NCBI GenBank assembly: GCA_036245525.1 | Contig: BTPG01000003.1 | Location: 210,138,934 to 210,202,933, forward strand | Length of the DNA: 64,000 nt | Direction: 5' to 3' | DNA from: Semisulcospira habei | Lineage: Eukaryota; Mollusca; Gastropoda; Semisulcospiridae | The notes under the pieces: model-generated | The model's input: the letters and a program-made list of their open reading frames with translations, nothing else | Told to the model about the DNA's origin: nothing | Databases searched by the model: none | Shown: positions 38,792 through 51,000 of the stretch, piece after piece | Layout of the letters: the number at the start of each line of letters is the position of its first letter | How positions within the stretch are numbered: the first letter of the stretch is position 1 | Program-made: the position numbers and the translations under genes

Positions 38792-39080
38792 AGACATTCG
38801 TCATGAACATTACAAGCAAGTGTTAGATGGTGCATTAATGCCTGATTATCCAAACAAGTCACTGAGATCAAATAAACATAATCTTGAAATGATTCAAACA
38901 CATAAGAAATCACTTGCAGTTGGAGACACGAAACGTGTTTTTCACAGTAAGGAAAAAGCTTATGCACCTGGGCATTACAGACTCAAGTTATCTGAAGACA
39001 TTTGTGATGAACTGGTTGATGAATTAATTGACGACTTAGTTACTGAAATGAGTAACGGTGTCTGGGGGAATAATCTGTAG
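38792..39080 (+). pseudogene. C-terminal end of the DNA polymerase in the shifted frame
   Basis: This frame is open through the A9 run and on to 39080 without a stop. It encodes blocks such as SLRSNKHNLEMIQTHKKSL and VFHSKEKAYAPGHYRLKL, typical of the last part of Polinton polymerases. It is only readable as part of the polymerase through a one-base shift at 38767-38775. It overlaps the convergent integrase end by 45 bp. Confidence 0.8.
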
Positions 39081-39610
39081 TTCTTCTCTGACAAATGCCC
39101 TCTGGGGTGCAGGGTCATAGAGATAATATATTGTTGCGCCAGGACCGTCAGGACTGGGGACTATTTTTTTTATATTGTGTACAGACGTTGACCAGATGGG
39201 GTCTGTTGCCCTGCGTCTGTCGTCGTTCTCAGCCTCCCCTGGCTGATATAAATATCTCACCTGTTTGGTAAATAAACTTTTGTCAGGTGCCTGTGCTGAC
39301 ATTGTTTTTGACTCTGTAATTGTTTTCAATTTAATAGCATCAGCAGGTTTTGGGTGTCCTTCATTGTTCATTGCTTTTATCACATGTGGTAATCGCTTAA
39401 CCCACTCCGTGTTACGGAGACTGGGAACCACCTGGAGTAGAATCGAAGGAGAAGCACAGGACAGGAGTTGCTGGAGGTCTCTCGTCGACGGCCTATACCC
39501 GGGTAGGGGTGACAGGCGTAAGTAAGTAAGTAACTCCGTGTTACGGGTGTCATGCATGAGTTCCTTAGAATACTGGTAACTGAAAAGTCTTTCTGATAAC
39601 TGTTTGTTAA
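39036..39610 (-). pseudogene. Integrase, C-terminal part, separated by LINE insertions
   Basis: The coding sequence resumes at 39610 after the second LINE insertion (RLFSYQYSKELMHDT...) and is itself interrupted by a 115-bp LINE fragment at 39418-39532. It ends at 39036 with FVREELQIIP. The last 70 residues (RYLYQPGEAEN...IKKIVPSPDGPGATIYYLYDP) have the look of the chromo/SH3-like C-terminal domain of Polinton integrases. Confidence 0.8.
39404..39546 (+). mobile_element. 115-bp RTE LINE tail inserted in the integrase gene, with 14-bp target duplication
   Basis: The target duplication actccgtgttacgg occurs at 39404-39417 and 39533-39546. The insert 39418-39532 is the 3' end of the RTE family at 20843-24127, coding for the same closing SLVDGLYPGRGDRRK, and ends in (GTAA)n. 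It is a strongly 5'-truncated retrotransposition event. Confidence 0.93.
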
Positions 39611-40768
39611 GCAGTCTAACGAATGGAATGGATCCCTCTATGTGGTCTTTGTAGACTTTGAGAAGGCCTTCGACAGTCTGCATCGAGACTCCCTTTGGAA
39701 AATCCTGCGATACTATGGAATCCCCCAGAAACTTGTCAACATCATCAGGTCCCTGTACAAGAATTTTGAGTGCAGAGTCGTCCACAACAACCAGCTCACC
39801 GAACCGTTTAAGGTGGAAACCGGAGTGAAACAAGGATGTATTCTTTCGCCAATCCTATTCTCAATGGCAATTGATTGGATCATGCGCCGCACCACAGAGG
39901 GAAGGAGGCAGGGAATTCAGTGGACGCTGACCTCAATGCTGGATGACCTCGACTACGCCGATGATATCGGGCTGCTGGCAAGCAGAAACCAGGACATGCA
40001 ACAGAAGACACAACAGTTGACACAGTCAGCAAGCTCCATAGGTCTCGGGGTCAACATTAGGAAGACTCAAGTCATGAGGAAGAACACCATAGTGGGCGAC
40101 CCAATCACCATCAATGACCAACCTCTGCAAGAGGTGGACGAGTTCACGTACCTGGGCAGCAAGGTTACCACAGATGGAGACTGCACAAGGGAGATCACCA
40201 CAAGAATCAGCAAAGCCAACCAAGCCTTCGCAATGCTGAAACCCATCTGGAGGACCACAAGCCTGAGCATCCACACCAAGCTCCGTATTTTTAAGAGCAA
40301 CGTGCTGAGTGTCCTTCTATATGGGTCAGAATGCTGGAAATCCACTATCGCTACGGAACGCAAGCTGGATGTCTTCCAGAACAAGTGCCTGCGACGGATC
40401 ATGAAGGTCTTCTGGCCAAACATGATTACAAACGAGGAACTACGGAAGAGAGCAGGCGCAGACAGCATCGCTGAAACCATCGCCACACGGAGATGGAGAT
40501 GGCTAGGCCACGTTTGCAGAATGTCACCTGACTCATTACCAAGGGTGGCACTGAGATGGACACCACAGGGGAAGAGAAACCGTGGGCGACCAAAGGAGAC
40601 GTGGCGCCGAACCGTGGAGCGAGAGCTCAAGAACAGAGGCCTTACTCTGCAAACAGCACCCAAAATAGCAGCTGACAGACAAAAGTGGCGCTCCCTTGCC
40701 GTCGCCTCAAGCACCAGACGGCGCAGAGAGGACTGAATGAATGAATGAAATGAATAACTGTTTGTTAA
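39596..40768 (+). mobile_element. 5'-truncated RTE LINE inserted in the integrase gene, with 15-bp target duplication
   Basis: The duplication ataactgtttgttaa occurs at 39596-39610 and 40754-40768. The 1143-bp insert (39611-40753) carries an RT ORF and ends in (TGAA)n. The tail differs from the (GTAA)n of the neighbouring insertion, so a second RTE subfamily was active. The duplicated bases code for the NKQ(L) stretch of the integrase, proving the gene was once continuous. Confidence 0.95.
39642..40736 (+). CDS. RTE LINE reverse transcriptase, 5'-truncated (364 codons)
   Basis: The frame opens inside the RT at FVDFEKAFDSLH (palm motif A), followed by GVKQGCILSPILF, the DYADDIGLLA catalytic block, TYLGSKVTTDGD, VLLYGSECW, RRWRWLGHVCRMS and GKRNRGRPKETWRR. 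It stops at 40736 just before the (TGAA)n tail. The endonuclease and RT fingers are missing, so this is a dead-on-arrival copy, but the remaining frame has no breaks, suggesting recent insertion. Confidence 0.92.
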   Translation: MVFVDFEKAFDSLHRDSLWKILRYYGIPQKLVNIIRSLYKNFECRVVHNNQLTEPFKVETGVKQGCILSPILFSMAIDWIMRRTTEGRRQGIQWTLTSMLDDLDYADDIGLLASRNQDMQQKTQQLTQSASSIGLGVNIRKTQVMRKNTIVGDPITINDQPLQEVDEFTYLGSKVTTDGDCTREITTRISKANQAFAMLKPIWRTTSLSIHTKLRIFKSNVLSVLLYGSECWKSTIATERKLDVFQNKCLRRIMKVFWPNMITNEELRKRAGADSIAETIATRRWRWLGHVCRMSPDSLPRVALRWTPQGKRNRGRPKETWRRTVERELKNRGLTLQTAPKIAADRQKWRSLAVASSTRRRRED

Positions 40769-41297
40769 AGTTCTCTACAATTGCCTGTGATCTGTGCACA
40801 CCTGGAATGCCTCGTCTGACCAGTACACCATGCTTTGCAAATAACTGATTAACAGCACCTTTGAATTCTGATCCGTCATCAACCTGCACTAGTCTGGGGT
40901 ATCTTAAAGGGCCACGACTATATATTTTTGTTAAAGCAGTAGCAACTGTACTGGCAGTTTTGTCAGATATGGGTTCAGCGTCTTTATACCTTGAAGCAAT
41001 GTCTACGACAGTCAGTGCATACTTGTATCGTTTCTTTCTTATTGTATCGTGTGGAAGAAACAAAAGGTCCATTTGGTGCGTGTCATTTGGTGATGTGTTT
41101 TCAAAATGGGGTCTTGTTATTTTTCTTGGAGCAGGGAGGTATATCTGCCAAATTGCTTGTCTCTGTAACCATTGTTTGACTTGATTGAGTGTTATATCTC
41201 CGCCCACAGCGGCATGTAATTTCTGAATAGCTGTTTGCCCTTTCCAATAGCCTGATGGTGAGTAATATATTTTCGATAGTTTATTTTCGGCTGTCAT
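40769..41297 (-). pseudogene. Integrase (retroviral type), N-terminal and catalytic part
   Basis: ATG at 41297 is favoured (CTAGAAAAAA precedes it); 41333 is an alternative. About 180 codons remain before the LINE. The catalytic triad is visible: D77 in HQMDLLF, D140 in VQVDDGSEF and E175 in AIVENFN, spaced as in the D,D-35-E integrase family. The N-terminal region (about residues 1-60) resembles the helical HTH part of Polinton integrases. The enzyme would insert the linear genome through its inverted ends. The open frame seen down to 40707 runs into LINE sequence after NKQL. Transcription is probably joint with the four genes upstream on this strand. Confidence 0.88.
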
Positions 41298-41715
41298 TTT
41301 TTCTAGCAATGAAAACTCCTGTAAAATAAACAAATGTCATTCCCACTAGAACAAAAATTATCTCTCCATTTCTTTGTTGTGTGCTTGGTTTGTAATAGTC
41401 ACTTAGTTTCGGTTTTGGAATGGTCATGTCTTCACCCGTGACTAAAAAATACTCACGGATTGCTTCGTCTGTATTTGAAAACGTATGTTGTGCGTGGCCT
41501 TCAAGCCTGAGTTTTTCATTGATGAAATCAAGTTTCTCAATTCTATTCTTTTCATATTCCTGCTGGGCTTGAGCAAGTTTCTCAGATGCCTCATTGTGAC
41601 GTTTCATTTCTTCTGCAGATTCTTCTCTACCCATTTTTGAAAAGAGATAATTAGAGCCACTAAATGCCAGAGCATTAACCATAGCACCTCCTATCATAAT
41701 AGCTATCGTCGCCAT
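41281..41715 (-). CDS. Small two-span membrane protein typical of Polintons
   Basis: 144 codons from ATG 41715, preceded by AATAAAAATATT. N-terminal hydrophobic segment at residues 3-20 (IAIMIGGAMVNALAFSG), charged coiled-coil centre at 28-70, and the block LSDYYKPSTQQRNGEIIFVLVGMTFVYFTGVF with a second span at 117-137. This architecture, including the 'DxYxPSxxQxNGE' step, recurs in animal Polintons. It probably sits in a virion or host membrane. It overlaps the integrase start by 17 bp. Function unknown. Confidence 0.8.
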   Translation of the reverse strand: MATIAIMIGGAMVNALAFSGSNYLFSKMGREESAEEMKRHNEASEKLAQAQQEYEKNRIEKLDFINEKLRLEGHAQHTFSNTDEAIREYFLVTGEDMTIPKPKLSDYYKPSTQQRNGEIIFVLVGMTFVYFTGVFIARKNDSRK

Positions 41716-41726
41716 AATATTTTTAT

Positions 41727-41957
41727 TTACATAGAAACATTTTCGGGAATAATTCCCTGCTTAACAAGAAAGTCTTTCGTAGCAATTGACGCTGTAACAA
41801 CTACAATTAGCTTAGCACTGTCTTCAAAATCTAATCTACTCAAGTCTGCTGATTTCATTTTGAGTAGACTTTTCCCCAGCATAGAATAAGCTACTGCTAA
41901 TCCACTGATTACTGCAGAGTGATAGACAAGGTTCATCATGTTCTTTGAGTCATTCAT
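41727..41957 (-). CDS. Small Polinton membrane protein (76 codons)
   Basis: Starts MNDSKNMMNLVYHSAVISGLAVAYSMLGKSLLKM, with a hydrophobic segment at about 10-27, then a charged loop (SADLSRLDFEDS) and a second hydrophobic stretch IVVVTASIATKDFLVKQGIIP. The YHSAVI and SMLGKxLLKMK blocks are typical of a short protein found beside the integrase in many Polintons. It lies 11 bp upstream of the next minus-strand gene. Function unknown. Confidence 0.75.
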   Translation of the reverse strand: MNDSKNMMNLVYHSAVISGLAVAYSMLGKSLLKMKSADLSRLDFEDSAKLIVVVTASIATKDFLVKQGIIPENVSM

Positions 41958-41993
41958 TTTCTAATACAAGAAAAATTAAAATAATATTTTTAT

Positions 41994-42452
41994 TTACTGC
42001 ATATAAAATGGGTCAACGGCTTTGGGTGTTACTGGTAATGTGGCGACTTCTGGTTTTGTTTTTGGAGTGTCTGATTTTTTGGACACTGTACGAGTCTGTG
42101 GTTTGTATTTTTTGTATAATTGATAACCTACGTAACCAAATCCGACAACAAATCCGGCAACTATATATTTTGTTGTTTGAGGTTCGGGGTCAGGGCGGGG
42201 GTCAGGGTTAGTTGTTTGTCTCTCACTTTGATGATGATGTCCTGTCGGTGTCAGTCCTAACAGTAGTGACGCCTGGTTAGTCACATGAGTCTTTTCTGTT
42301 TGCGCTTGAAGCTGTAATTTTTTTTGTCTGTTATATTCGGCTAATCTTTTACCAGCCTCTATTCGACCTGGACTTTTAGCCTTAGTCACAGTTTGAACCT
42401 GTGTCAAAACAGGGTCCGGGTTCAGTTGTGTAGTCATCTTGTTCTCGTCCAT
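41994..42452 (-). CDS. Polinton single-span protein with basic N-terminus
   Basis: 152 codons from 42452 (an in-frame ATG at 42437 is an alternative start). The block SPGRIEAGKRLAEYNRQKK (residues 27-45) is strongly basic and recurs in Polinton proteins. A His-rich, Asp/Pro-rich linker follows, then a transmembrane segment at about 95-113 (YIVAGFVVGFGYVGYQLYKKYK) and a Lys/Thr/Pro-rich tail. It overlaps the end of the gene at 42382-42921 by 71 bp in another frame. A DNA-binding membrane tether is one possibility; no function is established. Confidence 0.75.
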   Translation of the reverse strand: MDENKMTTQLNPDPVLTQVQTVTKAKSPGRIEAGKRLAEYNRQKKLQLQAQTEKTHVTNQASLLLGLTPTGHHHQSERQTTNPDPRPDPEPQTTKYIVAGFVVGFGYVGYQLYKKYKPQTRTVSKKSDTPKTKPEVATLPVTPKAVDPFYMQ

Positions 42453-42921
42453 TTGATCCTTCTTTTTCTTTCTCTAGAAAATTTATTTTTGAAAAATCAA
42501 TATGACTCCCAGTAACAAGAAGGGTTACGACAGGAGCAAGGTAATTTCCAAACTTGTAAAACATGACACATGCTAATTTGCCAATTGAACTTGAAACAAT
42601 AGGATTACTTTCAAGGTCGTGTGAAAGACTGTCACTATCCACAGGTAGAAAGTGACTCACTGCTTTTGTGTATAGGCATACAAGAGATCGACTTAAATCA
42701 CGAGTCATTAGTGAGGCAATGTGGTTCTCATATTTTGAATGAAGCTTGATTAGTTCGTCAGAGCTTAGAGATTCAATATCCTCTGTTGTGTATTGTCTTC
42801 CTAGATAAGTCTTTGATTTGCCTGAGACAATCACAGACAAAAGACGCTGTTTTTTCGAGTCTAAGTCTTTGTTTTCTACAGCATTGATATCATTCAACAA
42901 AAGGAGTTCATCAGGGTTCAT
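42382..42921 (-). CDS. Polinton conserved-type protein, first gene of the right minus-strand block
   Basis: 179 codons from ATG 42921, after a pure AT leader. Blocks KTYLGRQYTTEDIESLSSDELIKL and GKLACVMFYKFGNYLAPVVTLLVTGSHI are familiar from proteins near the end of animal Polintons. The region 110-145 is moderately hydrophobic and may touch a membrane. The last 20 residues overlap the next gene's start. No enzyme motif was seen. Role unknown. Confidence 0.75.
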   Translation of the reverse strand: MNPDELLLLNDINAVENKDLDSKKQRLLSVIVSGKSKTYLGRQYTTEDIESLSSDELIKLHSKYENHIASLMTRDLSRSLVCLYTKAVSHFLPVDSDSLSHDLESNPIVSSSIGKLACVMFYKFGNYLAPVVTLLVTGSHIDFSKINFLEKEKEGSNGREQDDYTTEPGPCFDTGSNCD

Positions 42922-45331
<2,410 letters not shown>

Positions 45332-45568
45332 ATTAGGTGTTGACAGAGACAATAGTTATAGAGATAAAACAATAGAGTCCCGATAGATAATCAGATCAAT
45401 AGAGCCGCATCAGTCATGCTCATCACTTTTTAAAAATCAAAGGGTTGATTCAGAATTAACGGGGGTAAAATTGGGGTCAAAAATATGATATTAAAAAATG
45501 ATGTAAATTAATGACTGATGCGGCTCTATTGAATTCATTGTCTATCGGGACTCTATTGTTTTATCTCT
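45332..45568 (-). repeat. Polinton right terminal inverted repeat, itself a hairpin
   Basis: Reverse complement of the left repeat. Its own arms (about 45360-45416 and 45514-45568) pair with each other. The outermost block here is 'agagataaaacaatagag', differing from the left end's 'agagaaaggaagtatgag', yet each is matched by its own inner arm. Confidence 0.9.
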
Positions 45569-45573
45569 GATCT
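45569..45573. repeat. Right target-site duplication of the Polinton (gatct)
   Basis: Direct repeat of the left flank at 28015-28019. Confidence 0.7.
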
Positions 45574-45643
45574 AACTGTTTGTCTGTCCAGCTCTGAGTG
45601 ATACCCCTTGGTTTGTGTACAATTCTGACAGCGCTAGCCTCAC

Positions 45644-45716
45644 CTATCTGGTTTGTGAGTTCTCCCCCTCGCCCGATAGAGCCGTAATACTTGGCTACAT
45701 TGTCATCAGCACTATA
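45644..45716 (-). CDS. Candidate host exon beside the Polinton (73 bp)
   Basis: A good acceptor (gggcttacag) and donor (GTGAGG) frame 24 codons, YSADDNVAKYYGSIGRGGELTNQI, plus one base. It is on the same strand as the receptor genes and may be another cytoplasmic-tail exon; the tyrosine-rich YYGSI is compatible with that. A short copy of its donor end (GELTNQ/gtgaggctagcgct) is embedded in minisatellite D at 63181-63223, so the exon belongs to a duplicated family. Weak evidence by itself. Confidence 0.4.
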
Positions 45717-45775
45717 CTGTAAGCCCGTATGTAATGTGGCATGTAACCCCTCGATTGCTACAGACGATACAGTTC

Positions 45776-46780
45776 TGGGGAGAGAGACCTAAACACGTGG
45801 TAAACATGGGGTAAAGACGAGGTAAACACGGGGTAAACACGGGGTAAACGCGGATATATTTCCCAGAGTACCCGTCAGCAGCAGTCGAGGGGTTAGAATG
45901 AACTGTGAGATCAAACTGATCCTTTTGGAACAATACAGCATTTTGACATTTTACTTTGAAATCTTTACAACAGGATTTTTCTTCGTGCACAGGCCTCTTA
46001 TTTGTATAATTCAGCACATGATACGTATCTCATGTTCCCTAGTGCTGTGTAAACGTAAAGCAAGACATTCAACCGGGTAAACATTGCGTGACTGACGGGT
46101 ATGGTCACTCGGCCAAGGCCGCTGTTATGTGTATTGTGTGCATCAGGCGAATACATTCATTTCAGGCCCCGCACAGCCGAGAAAACAGACACGCAGAACA
46201 CCTCGCACATCAAAGGGCATAGAAAAGACAACTAAAAATAGAGGTTGAAAGCCCTTTAAGTAAGGGGAAATGAAACACGACGTTTCGGATCAGAGATCCT
46301 TCTTCACGGTGATGTGGATATGGTTTTGCACATGAAAACACACACACACGTCAGAAGATAAAAAGTAGAGAATGTTGCTGTCTTTATTGCTACTCTATTT
46401 GCGTACAAGCTGACAATTCAATTCAGTTCAATTAAAAAGCTGTATTATCCCTTAAAGGGCAATTACAGTTTTGTGGACGGGTGAACAGTAAGAATAACAA
46501 TCATTCAAAAAACATTAATTAATACCAAGACATTCAAATATACAATGTGTATATAATATTGATATAGTAAATCTGTATGACGTATAATACTAAGAATAAA
46601 ACATATTAAAACTCTAACCACAAAACATTAATACATATTATTCAAAAGTAAAACATTTTGAACTCTGTAAAGATCAAACTGACAAACTTAACTAATAGAT
46701 ACACTAAAACATTCTGAAAAGCAAACATATCTTATAATACTGCCATATACGTTTAGTTATATAATAATAATAATAATGGC
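45776..46780. other. Anonymous stretch with a short repeat
   Basis: Short 'ggggtaaacac' tandem repeats lie at about 45808-45850. No gene, splice-flanked exon or transposon end was recognised in the rest. Confidence 0.6.
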
Positions 46781-47895
46781 TCAGTGGTAGTGCCCAGAAG
46801 TCTTCTCACTTTCATTCCCTAATTTGCCTAAAACAGAAACAGATGGATCGACAAAAACAGATCTATGGCAGTGCCTGTAAGGATTCTCACGTCCATTTCC
46901 TAATTCATGATGACAAGCTGTAGACACGTGCCTGTTTAGCGTCCAGTAAGCAAAGGTCCTAAAAGACTTCTCACGTTCATCTCCTAATTCACGATGACAA
47001 GCTGTAGACACGTGCCTGTTTAGCGTCCCAGTAAGCAAAGGTCCTAAAAGACTTATCACGTTCATCTCCTAATTCATGATGACAAGCTGTAGACACGTGC
47101 CTGTTTAGCGTCCAGTAAGCAAAGGTCCTAAAAGACTTCTCACGTTCATCTCCTAATTCACGATGACAAGCTCTAGACACGTGCCTGTTTAGCGTCCCAG
47201 TAAGCAAAGGTCCTAAAAGACTTATCACGTTCATCTCCTAATTCATGATGACAAGCTGTAGACACGTGCCTGTTTAGCGTCCCAGTAAGAAAAGGTCCTA
47301 AAAGACTTCTCACGTTCATCTCCTAATTCACGATGACAAGCTGTAGACACGTGCCTGTTTAGCGTCCCAGTAAGCAAAGTTCCTAAAAGACTTCTCACGT
47401 TCATCTCCTAATTCACGATGACAAGCTGTAGACACGTGCCTGTTTAGCGTCCAAGTAAGCAAAGGTCCTAAAAGACTTATCACGTTCATCTCCTAATTCA
47501 TGATGACAAGCTGTAGACACGTGCCTGTTTAGCGTCCCAGTAAGAAAAGGTCCTAAAAGACTTCTCACGTTCATCTCCTAATTCACGATGACAAGCTGTA
47601 GACACGTGCCTGTTTAGCGTCCCAGTAAGCAAAGTTCCTAAAAGACTTCTCACGTTCATCTCCTAATTCACGATGACAAGCTGTAGACACGTGCCTGTTT
47701 AGCGTCCAAGTAAGCAAAGGTCCTAAAAGACTTATCACGTTCATCTCCTAATTCATGATGACAAGCTGTAGTAACATGCCAGTTTAGCGTCCCAGTAAGC
47801 AAAGGTCCTAAAAGACTTATCACGTTCATCTCCTAATTCATGACGACAAGCTGTAGTAACGTGCCTGTTTAGCGTCCCAGTAAGCAAAGGTCCTC
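46781..47895. repeat. Minisatellite B, about 85-bp unit, roughly 13 copies
   Basis: Units contain 'ctcacgttcatctcctaatt', 'gatgacaagctgtagacacg' and 'gtttagcgtcccagtaagca'. Copies alternate in small variants (tcacgatg/tcatgatg, cttctcac/cttatcac), suggesting a two-unit higher-order pattern. Frames on the minus strand are open over parts but change with unit length, so no gene is called. Confidence 0.92.
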
Positions 47896-48004
47896 GGGCC
47901 AAAGACAGACGCAGCGGGCCCATTGTGGCCATCTTGGGCCCTAAGAAGTTTTGCTGCTCGGAGTGGAGGCCCTTTTCATAGAGCAAACTGGTGCACTGGT
48001 ATAG

Positions 48005-48265
48005 AGTGGACTTTGCTAATAACAAGGTCGGGTGCAATAACACAAGGGGGATATGACAACTGATTTTATAACCGCAAGGTGGGTTGTAATAACATAAGGG
48101 GGATATGACAACTGATTTTATAACAACAAGGTGGGTGCAATAACACAAGGGGGATATGACAACTGATTTTATAACAACAAGGTGGGTGCAATAACACAAG
48201 GGGGATATGACAACTGATATTATAATCGCAAGGTGGGGTGTAATAACACAAGTGGGATATGACAA
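48005..48265. repeat. Minisatellite, about 48-bp unit, 5 copies
   Basis: Units of 'aacaaggtgggtgcaataac' plus 'acaagggggatatgacaact'. The minus frame is open only because of the repeat. Confidence 0.85.
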
Positions 48266-48293
48266 CCAATGTTCCGAGGTCACGACGACACAT

Positions 48294-48509
48294 TTAACCC
48301 ATTCAGTGCGAGAAAATGTGAACACCACCCAACTGCAAGGGGTATAGATCCTCATGAGGCCCAGCAGTTGCGGGGGCTCATGAGGATCTATGCCTCTTGC
48401 CGACACCACTTTAAATCCATGCTTCTGGAATATCTAGGGATTTTGACCTTGAATATCAAAGAAAGACTGTAGAAACACAGCGTGCGTCAGCTGGCACGGA
48501 AAGGGTTAA
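48294..48509. mobile_element. TTAA-flanked hairpin MITE, family B
   Basis: TTAA at 48294-48297 followed by CCCATTCAGTG; right end GGAAAGGG followed by TTAA at 48506-48509. The central hairpin lies at about 48344-48400. Confidence 0.78.
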
Positions 48510-48644
48510 TGAATAACTGACTTTGCTGGTAACACACTGACAAGTCTGGCTTCCCTAGTGTTTTGTTATATTGCAAGTTTACTGTATACAGCTCACGGGT
48601 AGTGCCTGAAGATTATCTTGGTGCCCAAAGAGTACCAATACAGT

Positions 48645-48805
48645 GCGCATTATGGCCATCGGGCCGATATCGGCCGCGGTTGGACCCCGCACGGCTGTGT
48701 ACTGGCTGTGTAGTGGCTCTGTACTGCACGGCTGTGTACTCGTTCTGTACTGCACGGCTGTGAGTGGGCCAACAACAACCGACGTCGGCCCGATGGCCAT
48801 TTACG
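48645..48805. repeat. Inverted repeat with GGCCCGATGGCC ends
   Basis: 'tggccatcgggccgatatcgg' near 48652 is inverted at about 48783-48800 ('ccgacgtcggcccgatggcc'). Between them lie repeats of 'gctgtgtact'. It could be a further hairpin element. Confidence 0.5.
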
Positions 48806-48997
48806 CATTACGAAGCTAGTCAGACACCACCTTTGAGCTGTCAGGGTCGACTCATATCCTGCGGCTGACTACAATTGAAAGAGGTAATGAAACAAAAACC
48901 AAACAAACGAGGAGTAAGACTCACATCTAAACAGATCTGTGGAAAACGAATGCTGTTTTATTTTGACAAATGCTGGTGTGTCATGATTAGAACATTC

Positions 48998-48998
<1 letters not shown>

Positions 48999-49030
<32 letters not shown>
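48999..49030. repeat. Poly-A run
   Basis: About 31 consecutive A, followed by an A-rich, C-poor stretch to 49265 with no gene. It may mark an old retroposon tail. Confidence 0.8.
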
Positions 49031-49033
<3 letters not shown>

Positions 49034-49275
49034 AGCGCATATTGTGATACAAGTTTTATAAATAATTAAAACAAATCCCACAAGACGAGTAAACTATAAC
49101 CTAATATTTACATTAAATGTTTTTTGCATATTTCATAAAAACAGTAAATAAAAAAAAAACAAACAAACATGAAAGAAACAAAACGAAACCCCTAAATCAC
49201 AAGCAATCAGCACTAAAAACAAAACAAAACTAACAAGCAAACAAACAAACAATCACAAGAAATGATTACAAAATT

Positions 49276-49526
49276 AGTAGAGCAGAATCGCTAGTTATAC
49301 CGTACCCAGTTTCTATTTCCGTACCGTTTGCATTTTATATTTAAAAAGAAAGTCTCTCCGTTTATTAGCTCTGTCAACATCCTCCAGGTCCGTGTACTGA
49401 TTACATCTGCAATGGATGAGAGCATTACATAGGGTATTAAATCAGACATATACACGGAAAATGGCGCGAACAGCAAACGGTACGGAAATGGAAACAGGGT
49501 ACGGTAACTAGCGAATCTGCTCTACT
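49276..49526. mobile_element. MITE with about 54-bp terminal inverted repeats and a TA target
   Basis: The left end (agtagagcagaatcgctagt...) and right end are inverted over about 54 bp with few mismatches, running to 'ccgtaccgtttgc'. TA flanks the GAGCAG terminus on both sides, as for Tc1/mariner-type elements. No transposase ORF, so non-autonomous. Confidence 0.75.
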
Positions 49527-49559
49527 CTGTGCAGAACTGTTATCTGTGTGTGCTCATGC

Positions 49560-50411
49560 CAGGATCGACCAGTTTGACCGCGTCATCACTGACAAGCTGA
49601 CAAAGTTGCTACCCGCGGACCCTCTTTACGAACAGGGCCTGCGAGACCGTAACTCACGTGACCACATTCAATCATACCTCCCACAAAGGGATCTTCCAGA
49701 GTGCCAGTTCTTGTTGCGATGATTGTTTGTGCATTGGGTGTGTTTATGTGCTGTTAATTTTAGAATTTGTATTGTAATATTTGTATTTGTGTTGTTGCTG
49801 TCTATTGATTTGTGTTTAGGTTTTAACTTTGATTTGCATTGTACAGCGCTTAAATCGAGCACTGCAGGGAGTTTGTGCTTTATAATAATAATTATTATTA
49901 TTATTGCGACGGGGCCTCCCCTTCTTGTTGTAAATATGTCAGAGGTCACATGCAGATCACAAGCTCATAGGTAGTGAAAGGGGGGGGGGGGTGGAGGGGA
50001 AGGGGGTGGAGGAATACCACACGCAGAGAATGTTTTGCTGCTCTCTCAAAAACATTTTACTAAACATTTAAGCCCATAGTATAAACATTCAGACTATCCA
50101 AGAGAGATATGTTTGAACGAAATAGCTTCGTTTTGACTTCCCGTTCATTTTCCCCGTCTACTTCATTCTAAGTTCACTATGCTTAGGTGTGCCTATCAAA
50201 GAGAAGTTTACTGGACTGAAACACAACAGGCCTAAAGTCATGTCATTTGTTTCTGAACACCTGCAGCTTTATGTTTCCGTTTGTCATATGCATTTTGTGC
50301 TCACGTGGGGAAAATCAGTTGTGAAATGAACGTGAACCTGAATGTTTTCATGTACACGGATATTATGAATGGCACGAGATCATGCAAAATATGCAAAAAC
50401 ATTCAAAAACA
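49560..50411. other. Anonymous stretch with a SINE tail remnant
   Basis: A 'gtacagcgcttaaatcgagc...ctttataataataatta' SINE-type end lies at about 49838-49905 and a G-rich run at 49978-50010. No gene is recognised. Confidence 0.5.
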
Positions 50412-50624
50412 TTAACTCATTGCATCCTGAGGACGACATTATCTATTCTGTGTAGATATCGCGTGAGGTCTACATCACAGTTCTGGAGGCAGATTGACCA
50501 TGATAGTTCCAGGGTGGTGTCATAATAGCTTGGCGCCTGTAAGCGCCAGGCTATTCTGACACCACCCTGGAACTATCATGGTCGATGTACATCCTGTCAT
50601 AGCGTGTCAGTGCTTTATGGGTTA
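50412..50624. mobile_element. TTAA-flanked hairpin MITE, family A
   Basis: TTAA at 50412-50415 and 50621-50624; palindrome 50491-50586 with a GGCGCC-type core. Same layout and size (213 bp) as the copy at 4632-4845. Confidence 0.75.
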
Positions 50625-51000
50625 ACAGAAACAGGCCATCATAGTCTCTCGGTCGTAGTTACTGTTTGTTGACTGTCAGGTCTGTGTACACGTTAGTAAT
50701 GTCCTTCTTGTTCTCGTACACTTCCAGCCTGTCGTAATTACTGTTTGTTGGCCGTCAGGTCTGTGTACACGTTAGTAATGTCCTTCTTGTTCTCGTACAC
50801 TTCCAGCCTGTCGTAATTACTGTTTGTTGACTGTCTGGTCTGTGTACACGTTAGTAATGTCCTTCTTGTTCTCGTACACTTCCAGCCTGTCGTAACTACT
50901 GTTTGTTGACTGTCAGGTCTGTGTACACGTTAATAATGTCTTTCTTGTTCTCGTACACTTCCAGCCTGTCGTAATTACTGTTTGTTGACTGTCAGGTCTG

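Noticed and set aside
39036..39833. One continuous 265-codon minus-strand protein
   Set aside because: The first part (above 39610) is antisense of the inserted LINE and an internal part is the second LINE fragment; only the remaining pieces are integrase.
46781..48409. Minus-strand ORFs with repeated HVSTACHRELGDEREKSFRTFAYW
   Set aside because: Translation of the 85-bp minisatellite; the frame shifts between units and there is no start or splice context.
48269..48472. Small ORF starting MFRGHDDTFNPFSARK
   Set aside because: Lies across a family B MITE; no conserved-looking sequence.
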